From: Plastoroseomonas hellenica
GTDB taxonomy: Bacteria > Pseudomonadota > Alphaproteobacteria > Acetobacterales > Acetobacteraceae
DNA length: 64,000 nt
Assembly: GCF_018129085.1 (NCBI RefSeq)
Contig: NZ_JAAGBB010000015.1
Coordinates: 1 to 64,000 of the forward strand
Reading direction: 5' to 3'
Shown here: positions 40,550 to 50,036 of the stretch, one piece after another
Position numbering within the stretch: position 1 is the stretch's first letter
Layout: every line of letters starts with the position of its first letter
The notes under the pieces: generated by a model
Database searches by the model: none
The model's input: only the letters and a program-made list of their open reading frames with translations
What the model was told of the DNA's origin: nothing
Program-made: the position numbers and the translations under genes

Positions 40550-41168
40550 GCCAGCCGCCATTGTATGTCGCGGTGTAGCCGGACTTGCCGGATTTCATGT
40601 AGTCGACGAGGAAGTTCTGAAAGACGTGGCTGTTCCAGAAGGTCTCGTCGGGAACCTTGAAGCGCCCGTAATTGGCATCGAACATGTGCCAGGTGTCATC
40701 GGCGTTCACGATGGCGAAGGCATGCGCCGCGCCATACTTGCTGCGCAGGCCGACGATGTAGCCGCCCTGCCCGCCCTTCGCCTTCGCGCCGCCCGCGTTG
40801 ATGATGTTGTAGAGGCCGGACGCGCCGACGCCGCTCTCGGAGCGCTGCGCGTAGCCGTGCACCATCTTGAAGTCGAGATGCGCGAGTGCGGCCGTGATCG
40901 CCGGCCAGGGCTCGTCATGCGCCACAATCTCCCTGTCGAAGGTCTTCTGCACCTGCACGGCGAGCGGCATGTCGCTGACCGAGCGCACCTCGTAATTGCC
41001 GTCGCAGGCGTAGTCCTTGCCGTAGGTGAATTTCTTCAGCCAGAGCGCCGCCAGGCCGAAGCAGGTGCCATCGCCGACCGCGCCCGGCAGCAGCATCTGG
41101 TCCATCGCATATTCGCAGTACCCGTCATTCCAGGCGGGGACCGTGACCTTGTTCCAGAGCTGCCCCAT
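40515..41168 (-). CDS. YopT/C58-type cysteine peptidase-like protein
   Basis: A 217-residue protein with the papain-like C58 layout: the nucleophile region GDGTCFGLAALWLKKF gives Cys36, AAHAFAIVN gives His149, and HMFDANYGRF gives Asp164, the Cys-His-Asp triad and the closing FDxNYG motif seen in YopT/AvrPphB effectors. Those effectors cleave host GTPases or kinases; here the substrate is unknown. There is no Sec signal, so export would need a specialised system. It is divergent from an orphan T6SS-sheath-like gene at 41352. ATG 41168 is used; the long upstream open frame is a shadow of that gene. Confidence 0.78.
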   Translation of the reverse strand: MGQLWNKVTVPAWNDGYCEYAMDQMLLPGAVGDGTCFGLAALWLKKFTYGKDYACDGNYEVRSVSDMPLAVQVQKTFDREIVAHDEPWPAITAALAHLDFKMVHGYAQRSESGVGASGLYNIINAGGAKAKGGQGGYIVGLRSKYGAAHAFAIVNADDTWHMFDANYGRFKVPDETFWNSHVFQNFLVDYMKSGKSGYTATYNGGWLTCRVWPRSWG

Positions 41169-41351
41169 CCCGCATCCTCCAGGCGTTCGGGACAGTCTGC
41201 GCGAAAGCGTTGCCATATCGCAAGCATTACGGCGGGCGCCGGCCGGGCTGGCCGGCAAGACGGATGTGTTATGATATCGGAACGGGAGCGCGGCGGGGGC
41301 AGGCCCTGCGCCTTCGCGCCACCCGGCGCTGAGCAGATGCGGAGAAGAGGC

Positions 41352-42578
41352 ATGCCCGAGCCCATCCCCGGCGAGGAGAACCCGCTGGACCTGGTGATCG
41401 CCGCGACCGAAGCGGCGCGCCCCTCCCCGGGTGCCGCCGGCGGCGATCCCGCGGCGCTCGCGAAGGTCGAGCGCGCCATCGCGGCCCTGCAATCCGCCAT
41501 CCTGGACCATCCGCGCTTCGTCGCGCTGGAGGCGGCCTGGCGATCCCTGCACCGCCTGGCCGCGGCGCAGGAGGCAGCGCCGGTGGTGGTGAAGCTGCTG
41601 CCGCTGACCAGGCGGGAGGTCATCCGCGACCAGCGCACCGCCGCGGACCCGAAGGAGAGCGAGCTCGCCGCGCTGCTTTGGGAGCAGGGCCTCGGCGGCG
41701 GGGAACCCTTCGGCCTGCTGCTCGCCGACATGGCATTCGATGGGGGCGGCGAGGATATCCAGGCGCTGCGGGGCCTGGCCGCGGCGGGGGAGGACGGCTT
41801 CGTGCCGGTGCTCGCCCATGCGTCGCCGGCGCTGCTCGATCTGGACGGCTGGCCAGCGCTGCCCGGCAAGCGGGACCTCGCCCGCGCGCATGAGGGGGCG
41901 GCCTATATCGCCTGGCGCGGCCTGCGGGAGAGCGGGGAGGCGCGCTTCCTGGCGCTGGTGGGGCCGCGCGTGCTGGCTTCCGCCGGCGAGGGCGCACCGC
42001 GCTGGACGGGCGGCGCCTGGGTGCCCGCCGCGCGCATCGCCGCGGCCTTCCGGCGCGAGGGCTGGGCCACCGGGATCGAGGGCTGGGAGGACGGCACGGA
42101 AGCCGGCCTGCCTTCGATCGACGGCATGCCCACCGAATGCGATCCCGGCGATCGGGACGCGGCGCTGACCGCCCTCGGCCTTGTCGCCCTGGTGCCGCGC
42201 GGCGCCGACCGTGCCGCCCTGCCGGCCGCGCCCAGCCTGCACCGGCCGCCGCGCTACCACGCGGCCGCGGCGACAGCCGATGCGGCGCTGGCCGCGCGGC
42301 TGCCCTGGGTGCTGGGCACCGGGCGTTTCCTGCAGGCGCTCGCGCTGCGCGCGGCGCATGAGCTGCACCGTGGGCGCGGCGCGCCGGCCGCAGCGCAGGC
42401 GCTGAACGCCTGGCTGCGGGATTTCTGCACGGAAGACGGGCCACTCGCCGAGGCGAGCGTCGAGCTGCCGCAGGCGCAGGGGCATCCGGGCGTGCATCTG
42501 CTGGCCGCACGGTTGCGGCCGCGCCTGCCCCAGGGCACGCCTGCAGCGGCGCACAGGATCATGCTGAACCTGCCGTGA
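41352..42578 (+). CDS. TssC/VipB-like contractile-sheath protein (orphan)
   Basis: A 408-residue protein. The core matches the type VI secretion sheath large subunit: ILDHPRFVALEAAWRSLHRLAAAQEAAPVVVKLLPLTRREVIRDQRTAADPKESELAALLWEQGLGGGEPFGLLLADMAF, then DIQALRGLAAAGEDGFVPVLAHASPALL. TssC proteins are usually about 490 residues, so this one is short at the C-terminus. No tssB, baseplate or ClpV gene is nearby. It might be a degenerate sheath, an adaptor, or part of a dispersed T6SS locus. ATG 41352 follows GGAG; upstream in-frame Mets at 41270 and 41337 are possible. Confidence 0.75.
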   Translation: MPEPIPGEENPLDLVIAATEAARPSPGAAGGDPAALAKVERAIAALQSAILDHPRFVALEAAWRSLHRLAAAQEAAPVVVKLLPLTRREVIRDQRTAADPKESELAALLWEQGLGGGEPFGLLLADMAFDGGGEDIQALRGLAAAGEDGFVPVLAHASPALLDLDGWPALPGKRDLARAHEGAAYIAWRGLRESGEARFLALVGPRVLASAGEGAPRWTGGAWVPAARIAAAFRREGWATGIEGWEDGTEAGLPSIDGMPTECDPGDRDAALTALGLVALVPRGADRAALPAAPSLHRPPRYHAAAATADAALAARLPWVLGTGRFLQALALRAAHELHRGRGAPAAAQALNAWLRDFCTEDGPLAEASVELPQAQGHPGVHLLAARLRPRLPQGTPAAAHRIMLNLP

Positions 42579-42712
42579 CGGGGTGAGCAAAAGGTCAGCC
42601 GGGTTCGGCGCCGCTCGGCTCGAGGCGCCAGGACGCGATACGGGAGCAAGCCTGTTTCCGGCCGCCCCCGCCTCAGCCAGTATCCTGGCCCGACGATAAG
42701 CAGGAGTTCTGG

Positions 42713-43630
42713 TTGGTCACCGCCCGCGCCGCCCGGCTGGAGCTGCGCCATCTCCGCTACTTCCTGGCGGTCGCGGAGGAGCTGAATTTCGGCCGCGCCG
42801 CGGAGCGCCTCGGCATCGCGCAGCCCGGGCTCAGCCAGCAGGTGCGGGCGCTGGAAGCGATCATCGGCACGGCCCTCTTTGACCGCAGCCGCCGCGCCGT
42901 GCGCCTGACCATGGCCGGCGAACTGCTGGCCGGCGAGGCGCGCGCCATCCTGGCGCGCACCGACGCCGTGCTGCTGGCGGCCCGCCGCGCCGGCCAGGGC
43001 GAGGTCGGGCGGCTCGCCATCGGCTATGTCGCCTCCGCCGCCTATACTGGCGTGCTGACCGCGATCCTCGGCCGCTTCCGGGAGGCGCATCCGGATGTGG
43101 CGATCGAGGTCACCGCAATGGCGATGCAGCAGCAGTTGGAGGCGATCGCCGCCGACCGGCTGGATGTCTGTTTCATCCGCCCGCCGGTCTCCCTGCCGCC
43201 CGGCGTCACCAGCTTCCCCGTGCTGCAGGAGCCGGTCGCCATCGTCCTGCCGGAGAGCCACCCCGAAGCCGCGCGCAAGGCGGTGCGCCTGGCCGCACTC
43301 GCCCGCGAGACCTTCATCACCCCCGAGCACGCGGCCGGCGTCAGCTTCCACCGCCACACCGTGCTCGCCTGCCAGGGCGCCGGCTTCCACCCGCGGCTCG
43401 GGCCGCAGGGCCGGGACTTCGTGACCATCGCGAGCCTGGTCGCGGTCGGGCTCGGCGTCGCGCTGGTGCCGCAGAGCCTGCGCTGCATCCGCCTGCCGGG
43501 CGTCGCCTATCGGCCGATGGAGGGTGCGGGCGTGACGGCGGAGATGGCGGTCGCGCATCGGCGCCGGGAAGCCTCCCCGGTGGTGCGCCGCTTCATAGCG
43601 CTGGCGCGGCAGTCCAGGCTGAGGGGGTAA
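42713..43630 (+). CDS. LysR-family transcriptional regulator
   Basis: A 305-residue LysR protein starting at TTG behind caggagttc. The winged helix is ELRHLRYFLAVAEELNFGRAAERLGIAQPGLSQQVRALEAIIGTALFDRSRRAVRLTMAG; the effector domain follows from VGRLAIGYVAS, with the BenM/CatM-like start. It likely regulates the gamma-glutamyltransferase/peptide-binding pair downstream, 92 bp away in the same direction. Confidence 0.9.
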   Translation: MVTARAARLELRHLRYFLAVAEELNFGRAAERLGIAQPGLSQQVRALEAIIGTALFDRSRRAVRLTMAGELLAGEARAILARTDAVLLAARRAGQGEVGRLAIGYVASAAYTGVLTAILGRFREAHPDVAIEVTAMAMQQQLEAIAADRLDVCFIRPPVSLPPGVTSFPVLQEPVAIVLPESHPEAARKAVRLAALARETFITPEHAAGVSFHRHTVLACQGAGFHPRLGPQGRDFVTIASLVAVGLGVALVPQSLRCIRLPGVAYRPMEGAGVTAEMAVAHRRREASPVVRRFIALARQSRLRG

Positions 43631-43721
43631 CGGCCCCCTTCCCAAATCAGACGTCCGGCTTATCGAAAAGGATGCCGGCGCCTATTGGACCCGCACCGCT
43701 TCGGCTTCAATACTCACGCCC

Positions 43722-45428
43722 ATGCGAACCGATGATGGGCGCCCGCGCGCCGGGGCTTCCTTCGCCACCGAGAAGACGCCGGTCACCGCCGAAGGCGGCA
43801 TGGCCGTCACCAACCACCCCCTCGCCTCCGCCGCCGCGCTCGAGATGATGGCGGCCGGCGGCAATGCGATCGATGCGACCGTGGCCGCGCTCTTCACCCT
43901 GACGGTGGTGGAGCCGATGATGGTCGGCTTCTTCGGCGGCGGCGTCGCGCTGATCCGCCTCGCCGACGGCACCGAGCTCGCGCTCGACGGCCTCGCGACC
44001 GCGCCCGAAGCGGCGCGGCCGGAAATGTACCGACCCGTCTCCGACACCTGGCCGGACTATATGGAGACCGAGGGCCGCGCCAATCGCGTCGGCGCGCTGG
44101 CGGTCGGCGTGCCCGGCACGTTGAAGACCTGGTGCGAGGCGCTGGAGCGCCACGGCACCCTGCCCTTGGAGGCGGTGCTGGAGCCGGCGATCCGCCACGC
44201 GTCGCGCGGCTTCCGCGTCACGCCCTATCTCGCCGCCTGCATCGCGGAGACGGCGGCGGACCTGGCCGATGATCCCGGCATGGCGGCGCTGTTCCTGCCG
44301 GGCGGCCAGCCGCTCGCGGAAGGCGCCCGGCTGACCATGCCGGATTATGCGCGGACGCTGCGCGAGATCGCGCAGCACGGGCCCGCCCATGTCTATGGCG
44401 GCGCGCTCGGCGCCCGCATCGTCGAGCATCTCCGTGCGCAGGGCTCGGCCATGGCGCTGGCGGATCTCGCTGGCTATCGCAGCGAGATCAGGGCGCCGGT
44501 GCGCGGCACCTATCGCGGCGTCACCTTGATCGGCCCGCCGCCGCCCTGCTCGGGCGGCGTGCATGTGCTGCAGATGCTGAACCTGATGGAAGGCTTCGAC
44601 ATCGGCGCTTCCGGCTTCGGCACCACCGCGACGCTGCACCTGGTGCTGGAGGCGCTGAAGATCGCGGCCGCCGACCGTCGCGCCGCGACCGCGGATCCCG
44701 CCTTCGTCGATGTCCCCGTGGCGCGGCTGATCTCGAAAGAATACGGGGACCTGCGCCGGCCGGAGATCGATCCGTCCCGCGCCCGCGATTTCGGCGCGCG
44801 CGTGCTGTCGAATGAATCCGCCAATACGACGCATGTCACCATCGCCGACCGGCACGGCAACATCGTCACTTCGACCCAGACCATCAACAGCCTGTTCGGC
44901 GCGCGCATCATGATCCCCGGCACCGGGATCATCCCGAACAACTACATGTTCCTCTTCGATCCGCATCCGGGGAATGCGCTGTCGCTCCAACCAGGCAAGC
45001 GCATCACCAGCGGCATCTCGGCCATGATCGGCTATCGCGGCGGCGCGCCGCTCTTCGCGGTCGGCCTGCCCGGCGCCCACCGCATCCCCTCGGCGGTCTT
45101 CCAGTTCGTCATGAACCTGATCGACCACGGCATGACGGTGCAGCAGGCGGTGGAGGCGCCGCGCGTCTTCACCCATGGCCCGGATGCCGAGGTCGAGCGC
45201 GGCATCCCCGCCGAGACGCATGATGCGCTCCGTGCCATGGGCCATCCGATCGTCGCCACCGACCATGTGGCGGGCGGCATGGGCGCCATCCTGTTCGACG
45301 GCAGCCGCATGACCGGCGCCGCCTGCTGGCGGGCCGACGGCACGCCGATGGGCTGGGGCGGCGGCCTCGCGCGGCAGGGCGTCTCCTTCTGGCCCGACCC
45401 GCGCCGCGGCCGCGCCGCATCACGCTGA
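43722..45428 (+). CDS. ggt: Gamma-glutamyltransferase
   Basis: A 568-residue Ntn-hydrolase. The autoprocessing site Thr369 is in SANTTHVTIADRHGN, followed by the small-subunit motifs SLQPGKRITSGI and VGLPGAHRIPSAV. No signal peptide is visible, so it would act in the cytoplasm, unlike E. coli Ggt. It transfers or hydrolyses gamma-glutamyl groups of glutathione and related peptides. A peptide-binding protein gene starts 28 bp downstream, suggesting use of imported gamma-glutamyl peptides. Confidence 0.93.
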   Translation: MRTDDGRPRAGASFATEKTPVTAEGGMAVTNHPLASAAALEMMAAGGNAIDATVAALFTLTVVEPMMVGFFGGGVALIRLADGTELALDGLATAPEAARPEMYRPVSDTWPDYMETEGRANRVGALAVGVPGTLKTWCEALERHGTLPLEAVLEPAIRHASRGFRVTPYLAACIAETAADLADDPGMAALFLPGGQPLAEGARLTMPDYARTLREIAQHGPAHVYGGALGARIVEHLRAQGSAMALADLAGYRSEIRAPVRGTYRGVTLIGPPPPCSGGVHVLQMLNLMEGFDIGASGFGTTATLHLVLEALKIAAADRRAATADPAFVDVPVARLISKEYGDLRRPEIDPSRARDFGARVLSNESANTTHVTIADRHGNIVTSTQTINSLFGARIMIPGTGIIPNNYMFLFDPHPGNALSLQPGKRITSGISAMIGYRGGAPLFAVGLPGAHRIPSAVFQFVMNLIDHGMTVQQAVEAPRVFTHGPDAEVERGIPAETHDALRAMGHPIVATDHVAGGMGAILFDGSRMTGAACWRADGTPMGWGGGLARQGVSFWPDPRRGRAASR

Positions 45429-45456
45429 AGCATCACGCTCAGGAGGAGAGACAGAC

Positions 45457-47037
45457 ATGCCCCTCATCAGCTCACGTCGCACCATTCTGCAGGCCGGCGT
45501 CGGACTGGCGACCACCACCCTCGCGGCGCCGCGTGCCGATGCGCAGGGGCGCCGCGTCATCAAGGCGGTGATGCATGCGCCGCTCGGCGTGCTCGATCCC
45601 TTCGCGACCACCGCCTATATCACCCGCAACCACGGCTACCTCGTCTACGACACGCTCTTCGCGATGGACAAGGCGAGCAAGCCGCAGCCGCAGATGGTGC
45701 GGGACTGGACGGTCTCGGACGATCGCCTGACCTATGCGTTCCGCCTGCGCCCCGGGCTGAAATTCCATGACGACGCGCCGGTGACCGCGGCCGATGCCGT
45801 TGCCTCGCTCCGGCGATGGGCGGCGCGCGACGTGATGGGCACGCGGCTGATGAATGTCACGGAGACGCTCGAAGCGATCGATGCGGAGCGCTTCCGCCTG
45901 GTGCTCAAGCGGCCCTATGGGTTGGTGCTGGAGACGCTGGCCAAGCCCGGCGGCCCGGTGCCCTTCGTGCTGCCGAAGCGAATCGCGGAGCTGCCGGCCG
46001 ATCAGCGCATCACGGAGGCGGTCGGCTCCGGCCCCTTCCGCTTCGTCGCCGCCGAGCACCGGCCCGGCGACCGCGTGGTCTATGAGCGCTTCGCGGGCTA
46101 TGTGCCGCGCGACGAGCCGGCGAGCGGCCTCGCCGGCGGCAAGCTTGCGAAGGTCGACCGCATCGAGTGGCTGGAGATCGCGGATTCGCAGACCGCGGTG
46201 AACGCGCTGCTCACCAACGAGATCCAGGTGCTGGAGAATGTGCCGCCGGACATGATGACGCTCGCCCGCCGCACGCGCGGCGTGGTGCTGAAGCCGCGCG
46301 GCCTCGGCAATTTCATGCTGATGCGCTTCAACAGCGCGCAGCAGCCCTTCGACAACCGCCTTGTGCGCCAGGCGGTGATGGCGGCGGTCAGGCAGAAGGA
46401 TTATCTCGACGCGCAGATCGGCGATGACAGCCTGGCGCAGGAATGCAGCTCCGTCCTGAGCTGCGAATCTCCTTACGCCGCTGATGTCCCGGGGCCGCAG
46501 GGCAACCTGGAACGCGCCCGCGCCCTGCTGCGCGAAAGCGGCTATGCCGGCGAGAAGGTGATCATCCTGCATCCCGCCGACCTGCCTTCGGGCAGCGCGC
46601 TGGCGCCGGTGACGGAGCAGTTGCTGCGATCGATCGGCATGAACGTCCAGGTCGACACCATGGACTGGAATGGGCTGCTGGCACGGCGCGCCCGCAACGT
46701 GCCGGTGGAGCAGGGCGGCTGGAGCATCGCCTGGGGGCTCTGGAGCAATCTCGACCTGATGAACCCGATCGTGAACCTCAACCTCGATGGCCGCGGCGCG
46801 CGTGGCTATGTCGGCTGGGTCGAGGACGCCAGGCTGGAGGAGCTGCGCAACGCCTTCTCCTTCGAGACCGATCCGGCGCGGCAGCAGGCGATCGCGACCG
46901 AGCTACAGCGCCTGTCGAACGAGGAGGCCTATACCGTGCCGCTCGGCGGATCGAAGGTGGTGACCGGGCATCGCGACAATGTCCGGGGCGTGGTCGTCGA
47001 CCTGGTCCTGGTCTTCTGGAACATGGAGCTGGCCTGA
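45457..47037 (+). CDS. Peptide/nickel-type ABC transporter solute-binding protein
   Basis: A 526-residue SBP_bac_5 protein with a twin-arginine signal (SSRRTILQAGVGLATTTLAAPRADA). The family elements are the LVYDTLFAMDKASKPQPQMVRDWTVSDD entry, RPGLKFHDDAPVTAADAVASLRRW, and VGSGPFRFVAAEHRPGDRVVYERF. It binds oligopeptides or similar ligands in the periplasm; the permease and ATPase are not in the window. It is second in a likely operon with the gamma-glutamyltransferase. A palindromic repeat begins inside its stop region. Confidence 0.92.
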   Translation: MPLISSRRTILQAGVGLATTTLAAPRADAQGRRVIKAVMHAPLGVLDPFATTAYITRNHGYLVYDTLFAMDKASKPQPQMVRDWTVSDDRLTYAFRLRPGLKFHDDAPVTAADAVASLRRWAARDVMGTRLMNVTETLEAIDAERFRLVLKRPYGLVLETLAKPGGPVPFVLPKRIAELPADQRITEAVGSGPFRFVAAEHRPGDRVVYERFAGYVPRDEPASGLAGGKLAKVDRIEWLEIADSQTAVNALLTNEIQVLENVPPDMMTLARRTRGVVLKPRGLGNFMLMRFNSAQQPFDNRLVRQAVMAAVRQKDYLDAQIGDDSLAQECSSVLSCESPYAADVPGPQGNLERARALLRESGYAGEKVIILHPADLPSGSALAPVTEQLLRSIGMNVQVDTMDWNGLLARRARNVPVEQGGWSIAWGLWSNLDLMNPIVNLNLDGRGARGYVGWVEDARLEELRNAFSFETDPARQQAIATELQRLSNEEAYTVPLGGSKVVTGHRDNVRGVVVDLVLVFWNMELA

Positions 47038-47226
47038 TACCAACGGCCTCAATCGTTGGCACGATTGAGGCCCCCTCAAACGCGTCGTGCGAAGAGCACG
47101 CTGACGCGTGACGCGCAAACCTCCGGTTGCTTGGCGTCGTGCGAAGCACGCCTCCGGCGTGACGCCGGACTACCGGCGGGCCGCATTCGCGGCCTCGGAC
47201 CGGTCAAGCGACCGGTCCGTTGGTAT
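47037..47226. repeat. 190-bp hairpin-rich element with 10-bp terminal inverted repeats
   Basis: The ends are ATACCAACGG (47037-47046) and its exact complement (47217-47226). Inside are a perfect 12-bp hairpin GGCCTCAATCGT-TGGC-ACGATTGAGGCC (47045-47072) and a second hairpin CGGACCGGTC-AAGC-GACCGGTCCG (47197-47220), with shorter palindromes between. It carries no gene. It overlaps the stop codon of the peptide-binding protein and separates it from a convergent lyase gene. Confidence 0.7.
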
Positions 47227-47263
47227 GGAGCAGAGGCGCGGCCGTACCACGGGCCTGCCTGCT

Positions 47264-48727
47264 TCAGGCCCCGTCGGCCAGCCGCGCGAAATCCACATCC
47301 AGCCCCGCCAGCGCGCTGTCGATCCGCTGGCGTCGCGCCTGGATCCACGCCGCCTGTTCGGCCAGGGTCTGGTGCGCCGCCGCCAGCATGCGCACCATCT
47401 CCGCCGGCTGCGGGCCGCCGGCGGTGGCGCGGTTGCGGATGATGGCCACGGGATCCAGCGCCGCGCGGAATTCCGCCTCGCTCATCGGCAATTCGCCGAC
47501 GGGCAGGTTCATGGCCGCCAGCGTCGCGGCATAGATCCGCCGCGCCTCGGCATAGGGGAAGTCGCTGGGGCGGATGTCGTGCGCCTTGGCATGGCTGACG
47601 ACGTCGGACGCGAAATGGTGCCCGACGCGGAACGGCAGCCTGTGGGCCCGCATCAGCACATCCGCCACTTCCTGGGAGGCCGTCCAGTCGCTGTTCAGCT
47701 CCTCCAGCGCACGCTCAGGGCTGATGACCAGGGCGATGAGGATGCGCTCCCAGCCGGCCAGCATCCGGGTCGCGCCGCTCAGCACGGCGACATTGTCGCG
47801 CACATCCTTGGCGTCGTTCATGCCGGGCGGGATGTTGTGCGCCTGGATGGCGCGGCCGATGCCGAGTGTCGCGACGCGCGAAGCCTCACCGCGCACATCG
47901 TTGAGCAGCCCCGGATTGCGCTTCTGCGGCATGGCGCTGGAGGCATAGGTATTGCCCCCGCCTTCCCGCAGCAGGATCCAGGGCCGCGGCTGCGCATACT
48001 GGACCATCACGTCCTGGATGAAGGCACCGGCATGCAGCGCGATGGCGGTGGCGAGCGCACCGAGTTCGACCGGGATCTCTGCGGCGGCGATCTGCGCGGC
48101 GTCATAGGCATTGTCCACCGTTGCGGCGAAGCCGAGATACCGGGCCATGCGGTCGCGGTTGAGTGGCCAACTGGTGCCGTTCAGCACCGTGGTGCCCATC
48201 GGCGACCGGTCGAGCCGGGCATAGAGCTCGCGCAACCGCGCCGCATCGCGTTCCAGCCCGGCGACATGGCCCAGCAGATAATGGCCATAGCTGTTGGGCT
48301 GGGCGGCGACGCCATTGGTGTAATTCGGCACGATGGTGCCGGCATGGGCCGCGGCCATCCGCACCATGGTCCCGGTGGTCCGGCGCAGTTGCCCGGCCAG
48401 GCGCAGCAATTCGTCGCGGAGGATCGCGGCGCGGACGGTGGCCAGCATGTCCTGGCTGGACCGGCCGGCATGCAGCAGCGTCGCCTCCACCCCCGCCGCT
48501 TCGATCAGCAGCGGCTCGAAGGTGATGACCAGGACGGGGCGCTGGCCACCCGGACGGTCGCCGGCCCGCAGCACCGCGCGCAGCCCGGCCGCGATGCGCG
48601 GGGCCAAGGCAGGGTCCAGCAGGCCTTCATCGGTATTGATGACCGTGCTGGCCTTGTTGATCGCCCCCAGCCAGAAGAATTCGTCACGGCCGGGGGTGAG
48701 CTCGGCCTGGGGATCGGCGGCGGACAT
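47264..48727 (-). CDS. Fumarase/aspartase-superfamily lyase (argininosuccinate lyase-like)
   Basis: A 487-residue lyase. The superfamily signature SSAMPQKRNPG is present at about residue 265, with the helical core around it; THGRS-like residues of the second catalytic region appear as LLHAGRSSQDM and TTVLNGTSWP. Length fits argininosuccinate lyase or a related enzyme. Whether it makes arginine or acts on a different succinyl compound cannot be decided, since there is no arg neighbour. It runs convergent to the peptide-binding protein gene. Confidence 0.85.
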   Translation of the reverse strand: MSAADPQAELTPGRDEFFWLGAINKASTVINTDEGLLDPALAPRIAAGLRAVLRAGDRPGGQRPVLVITFEPLLIEAAGVEATLLHAGRSSQDMLATVRAAILRDELLRLAGQLRRTTGTMVRMAAAHAGTIVPNYTNGVAAQPNSYGHYLLGHVAGLERDAARLRELYARLDRSPMGTTVLNGTSWPLNRDRMARYLGFAATVDNAYDAAQIAAAEIPVELGALATAIALHAGAFIQDVMVQYAQPRPWILLREGGGNTYASSAMPQKRNPGLLNDVRGEASRVATLGIGRAIQAHNIPPGMNDAKDVRDNVAVLSGATRMLAGWERILIALVISPERALEELNSDWTASQEVADVLMRAHRLPFRVGHHFASDVVSHAKAHDIRPSDFPYAEARRIYAATLAAMNLPVGELPMSEAEFRAALDPVAIIRNRATAGGPQPAEMVRMLAAAHQTLAEQAAWIQARRQRIDSALAGLDVDFARLADGA

Positions 48728-48850
48728 CGGAAGGGCTCCGGGGCGGGCGCTGTCTTGCGCATGCTCGTTCGGCGTCGCCGCGTGGGGTCCATGCGGAGGC
48801 GCTCATGGCACGAGTGTCGGCGAAGCCGGCGTGAGCCTCAATAGGGCGCC

Positions 48851-49015
48851 TGAGAGGCTGTTTGGAAACGGTGGCGGAGGGCTGGCGAGGGATTTTTTTG
48901 TCCCTGGGGTGTTGGCTTCCTTGCCGATGCCGGTTGCATCGGCAAGGAAGCCGGCGCGGCAGGGGCGGAAAAGATCCGCCAAACCGACCCGCAGCCTTTT
49001 CCAAAAGGTCTCTCA
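48851..49015. repeat. 165-bp palindromic intergenic repeat, copy at 48.9 kb
   Basis: The ends (TGAGAG ... CTCTCA, with TTTTGGAAA-like arms) are complementary, and the centre is a perfect 17-bp-arm hairpin (48914-48930 with 48936-48952, loop CGGTT). The sequence is related to the copy at 52506 in rearranged form. The right end contains the TGA of the minus-strand gene at 49013. It contains no gene. Confidence 0.8.
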
Positions 49016-49885
49016 GCCCGGAGCGCCGCAGCGCGCGCTGTAGCCGGCGACGGTCGGGAAGTCGCCCTCGCCCACGGTCGTCACGCTGAGCGTGCCGGCG
49101 GCGCCGCGATAGGTGTAGCCGCAGAAGCCCATGCCGGTGCCGGAGCAATCCTCCACCTCCGGCACGCCGCGCCGCACGAGATCGGCCACGCGCCCGTCCA
49201 GCCGCTCCCGCTCCGCGCGGCCGGGACTCACGGCGGGCGCCCAGCCGCTCCGTTGCAGCAGGCTCCGCGCCTCGTTGATCGGGCGGCCGTAGATGTTGGG
49301 GATGCTGGCGGCGCCGTCGCAGACCGCTTCCTGGGCCGCCAGCGGCTGCACGGTCACGCTGCCATCGGCGCCGATCCGCAGATCGGCCAGCGGCTGGTTG
49401 AGATAGTCGCCGTCCCAGATGCGCAACCCGTCCCGCTCGAGCGCCACCGCGCGGCCGATCGTCCGGGACGCGTTCGGCGGCGCATAGGCGACGGCAAGCA
49501 GCTCGGTGCCGCGGAAGATGCCGATATTGGCATCGCCGAGCAGGCAGGTGCCGCTGGTGCCGCGCTGGAAGGCGCCGACGAAGCTGACCGCCTGGTAAGG
49601 GCCGATCGCCACCTCCCCCGTCACGCCCCAGCCCGCGAGAGCGACCTCGCGGCCGGCCGGCGTGCGCGCCTCCTCCAACTGGTGCCCGCAGGCGGTGCGG
49701 CCCGGCCCCGCTGCGGAGGCGGGCGCGCGCGGCAGCCGCTGCAGCGGCGCGATGCGTACCGCCGCGACCGTCGACTGAAGGCGGAGCGTCCCCGCGGGCG
49801 CGCCGGTCGCGGCGCCCTGGCCGGCCGCCGGCGCGGCGAGGAAGGGAAGGGTCAGCAGCGCCGCCAGGGCGGGAATCCGGGTCAT
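49013..49885 (-). CDS. Secreted hypothetical protein with a PASTA-like segment
   Basis: A 290-residue protein with a Sec signal (TRIPALAALLTLPFLAAPAAGQG, cleavage near residue 23). Several cysteines (GRTACGHQ, GTCLLGD, EDCSGTGMGFCGYTY) suggest disulfides in the envelope. One segment, ASIPNIYGRPINEARSLLQRSGWAPAV, looks like a PASTA-type repeat. I recognise no named family. The stop codon lies in the repeat that follows. The 257 bases upstream lead to an IclR-type operator promoter. Confidence 0.6.
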   Translation of the reverse strand: MTRIPALAALLTLPFLAAPAAGQGAATGAPAGTLRLQSTVAAVRIAPLQRLPRAPASAAGPGRTACGHQLEEARTPAGREVALAGWGVTGEVAIGPYQAVSFVGAFQRGTSGTCLLGDANIGIFRGTELLAVAYAPPNASRTIGRAVALERDGLRIWDGDYLNQPLADLRIGADGSVTVQPLAAQEAVCDGAASIPNIYGRPINEARSLLQRSGWAPAVSPGRAERERLDGRVADLVRRGVPEVEDCSGTGMGFCGYTYRGAAGTLSVTTVGEGDFPTVAGYSARCGAPG

Positions 49886-50036
49886 CGACGTCCAGTCGTC
49901 ATGTGGCGAGATCGTTTCTCATGGGGAATTGCGACCGGCCGATCAACCGGCGCCGGGCCCATACGCGGTCACAACCGCGCAATGCGCCGGCACCCTGTGC
50001 GCCCGATCCGCCTTGCCCCACCAGGCGCGATGATCA

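Noticed and set aside
40506-41351. N-terminal extension of the TssC-like gene
   Set aside because: Upstream part is antisense to the YopT-like peptidase; the GGAG site before 41352 fits a start there.
41169-42590. N-terminal extension of the YopT-like gene on the minus strand
   Set aside because: Antisense shadow of the TssC-like gene, rich in Arg and Gln.
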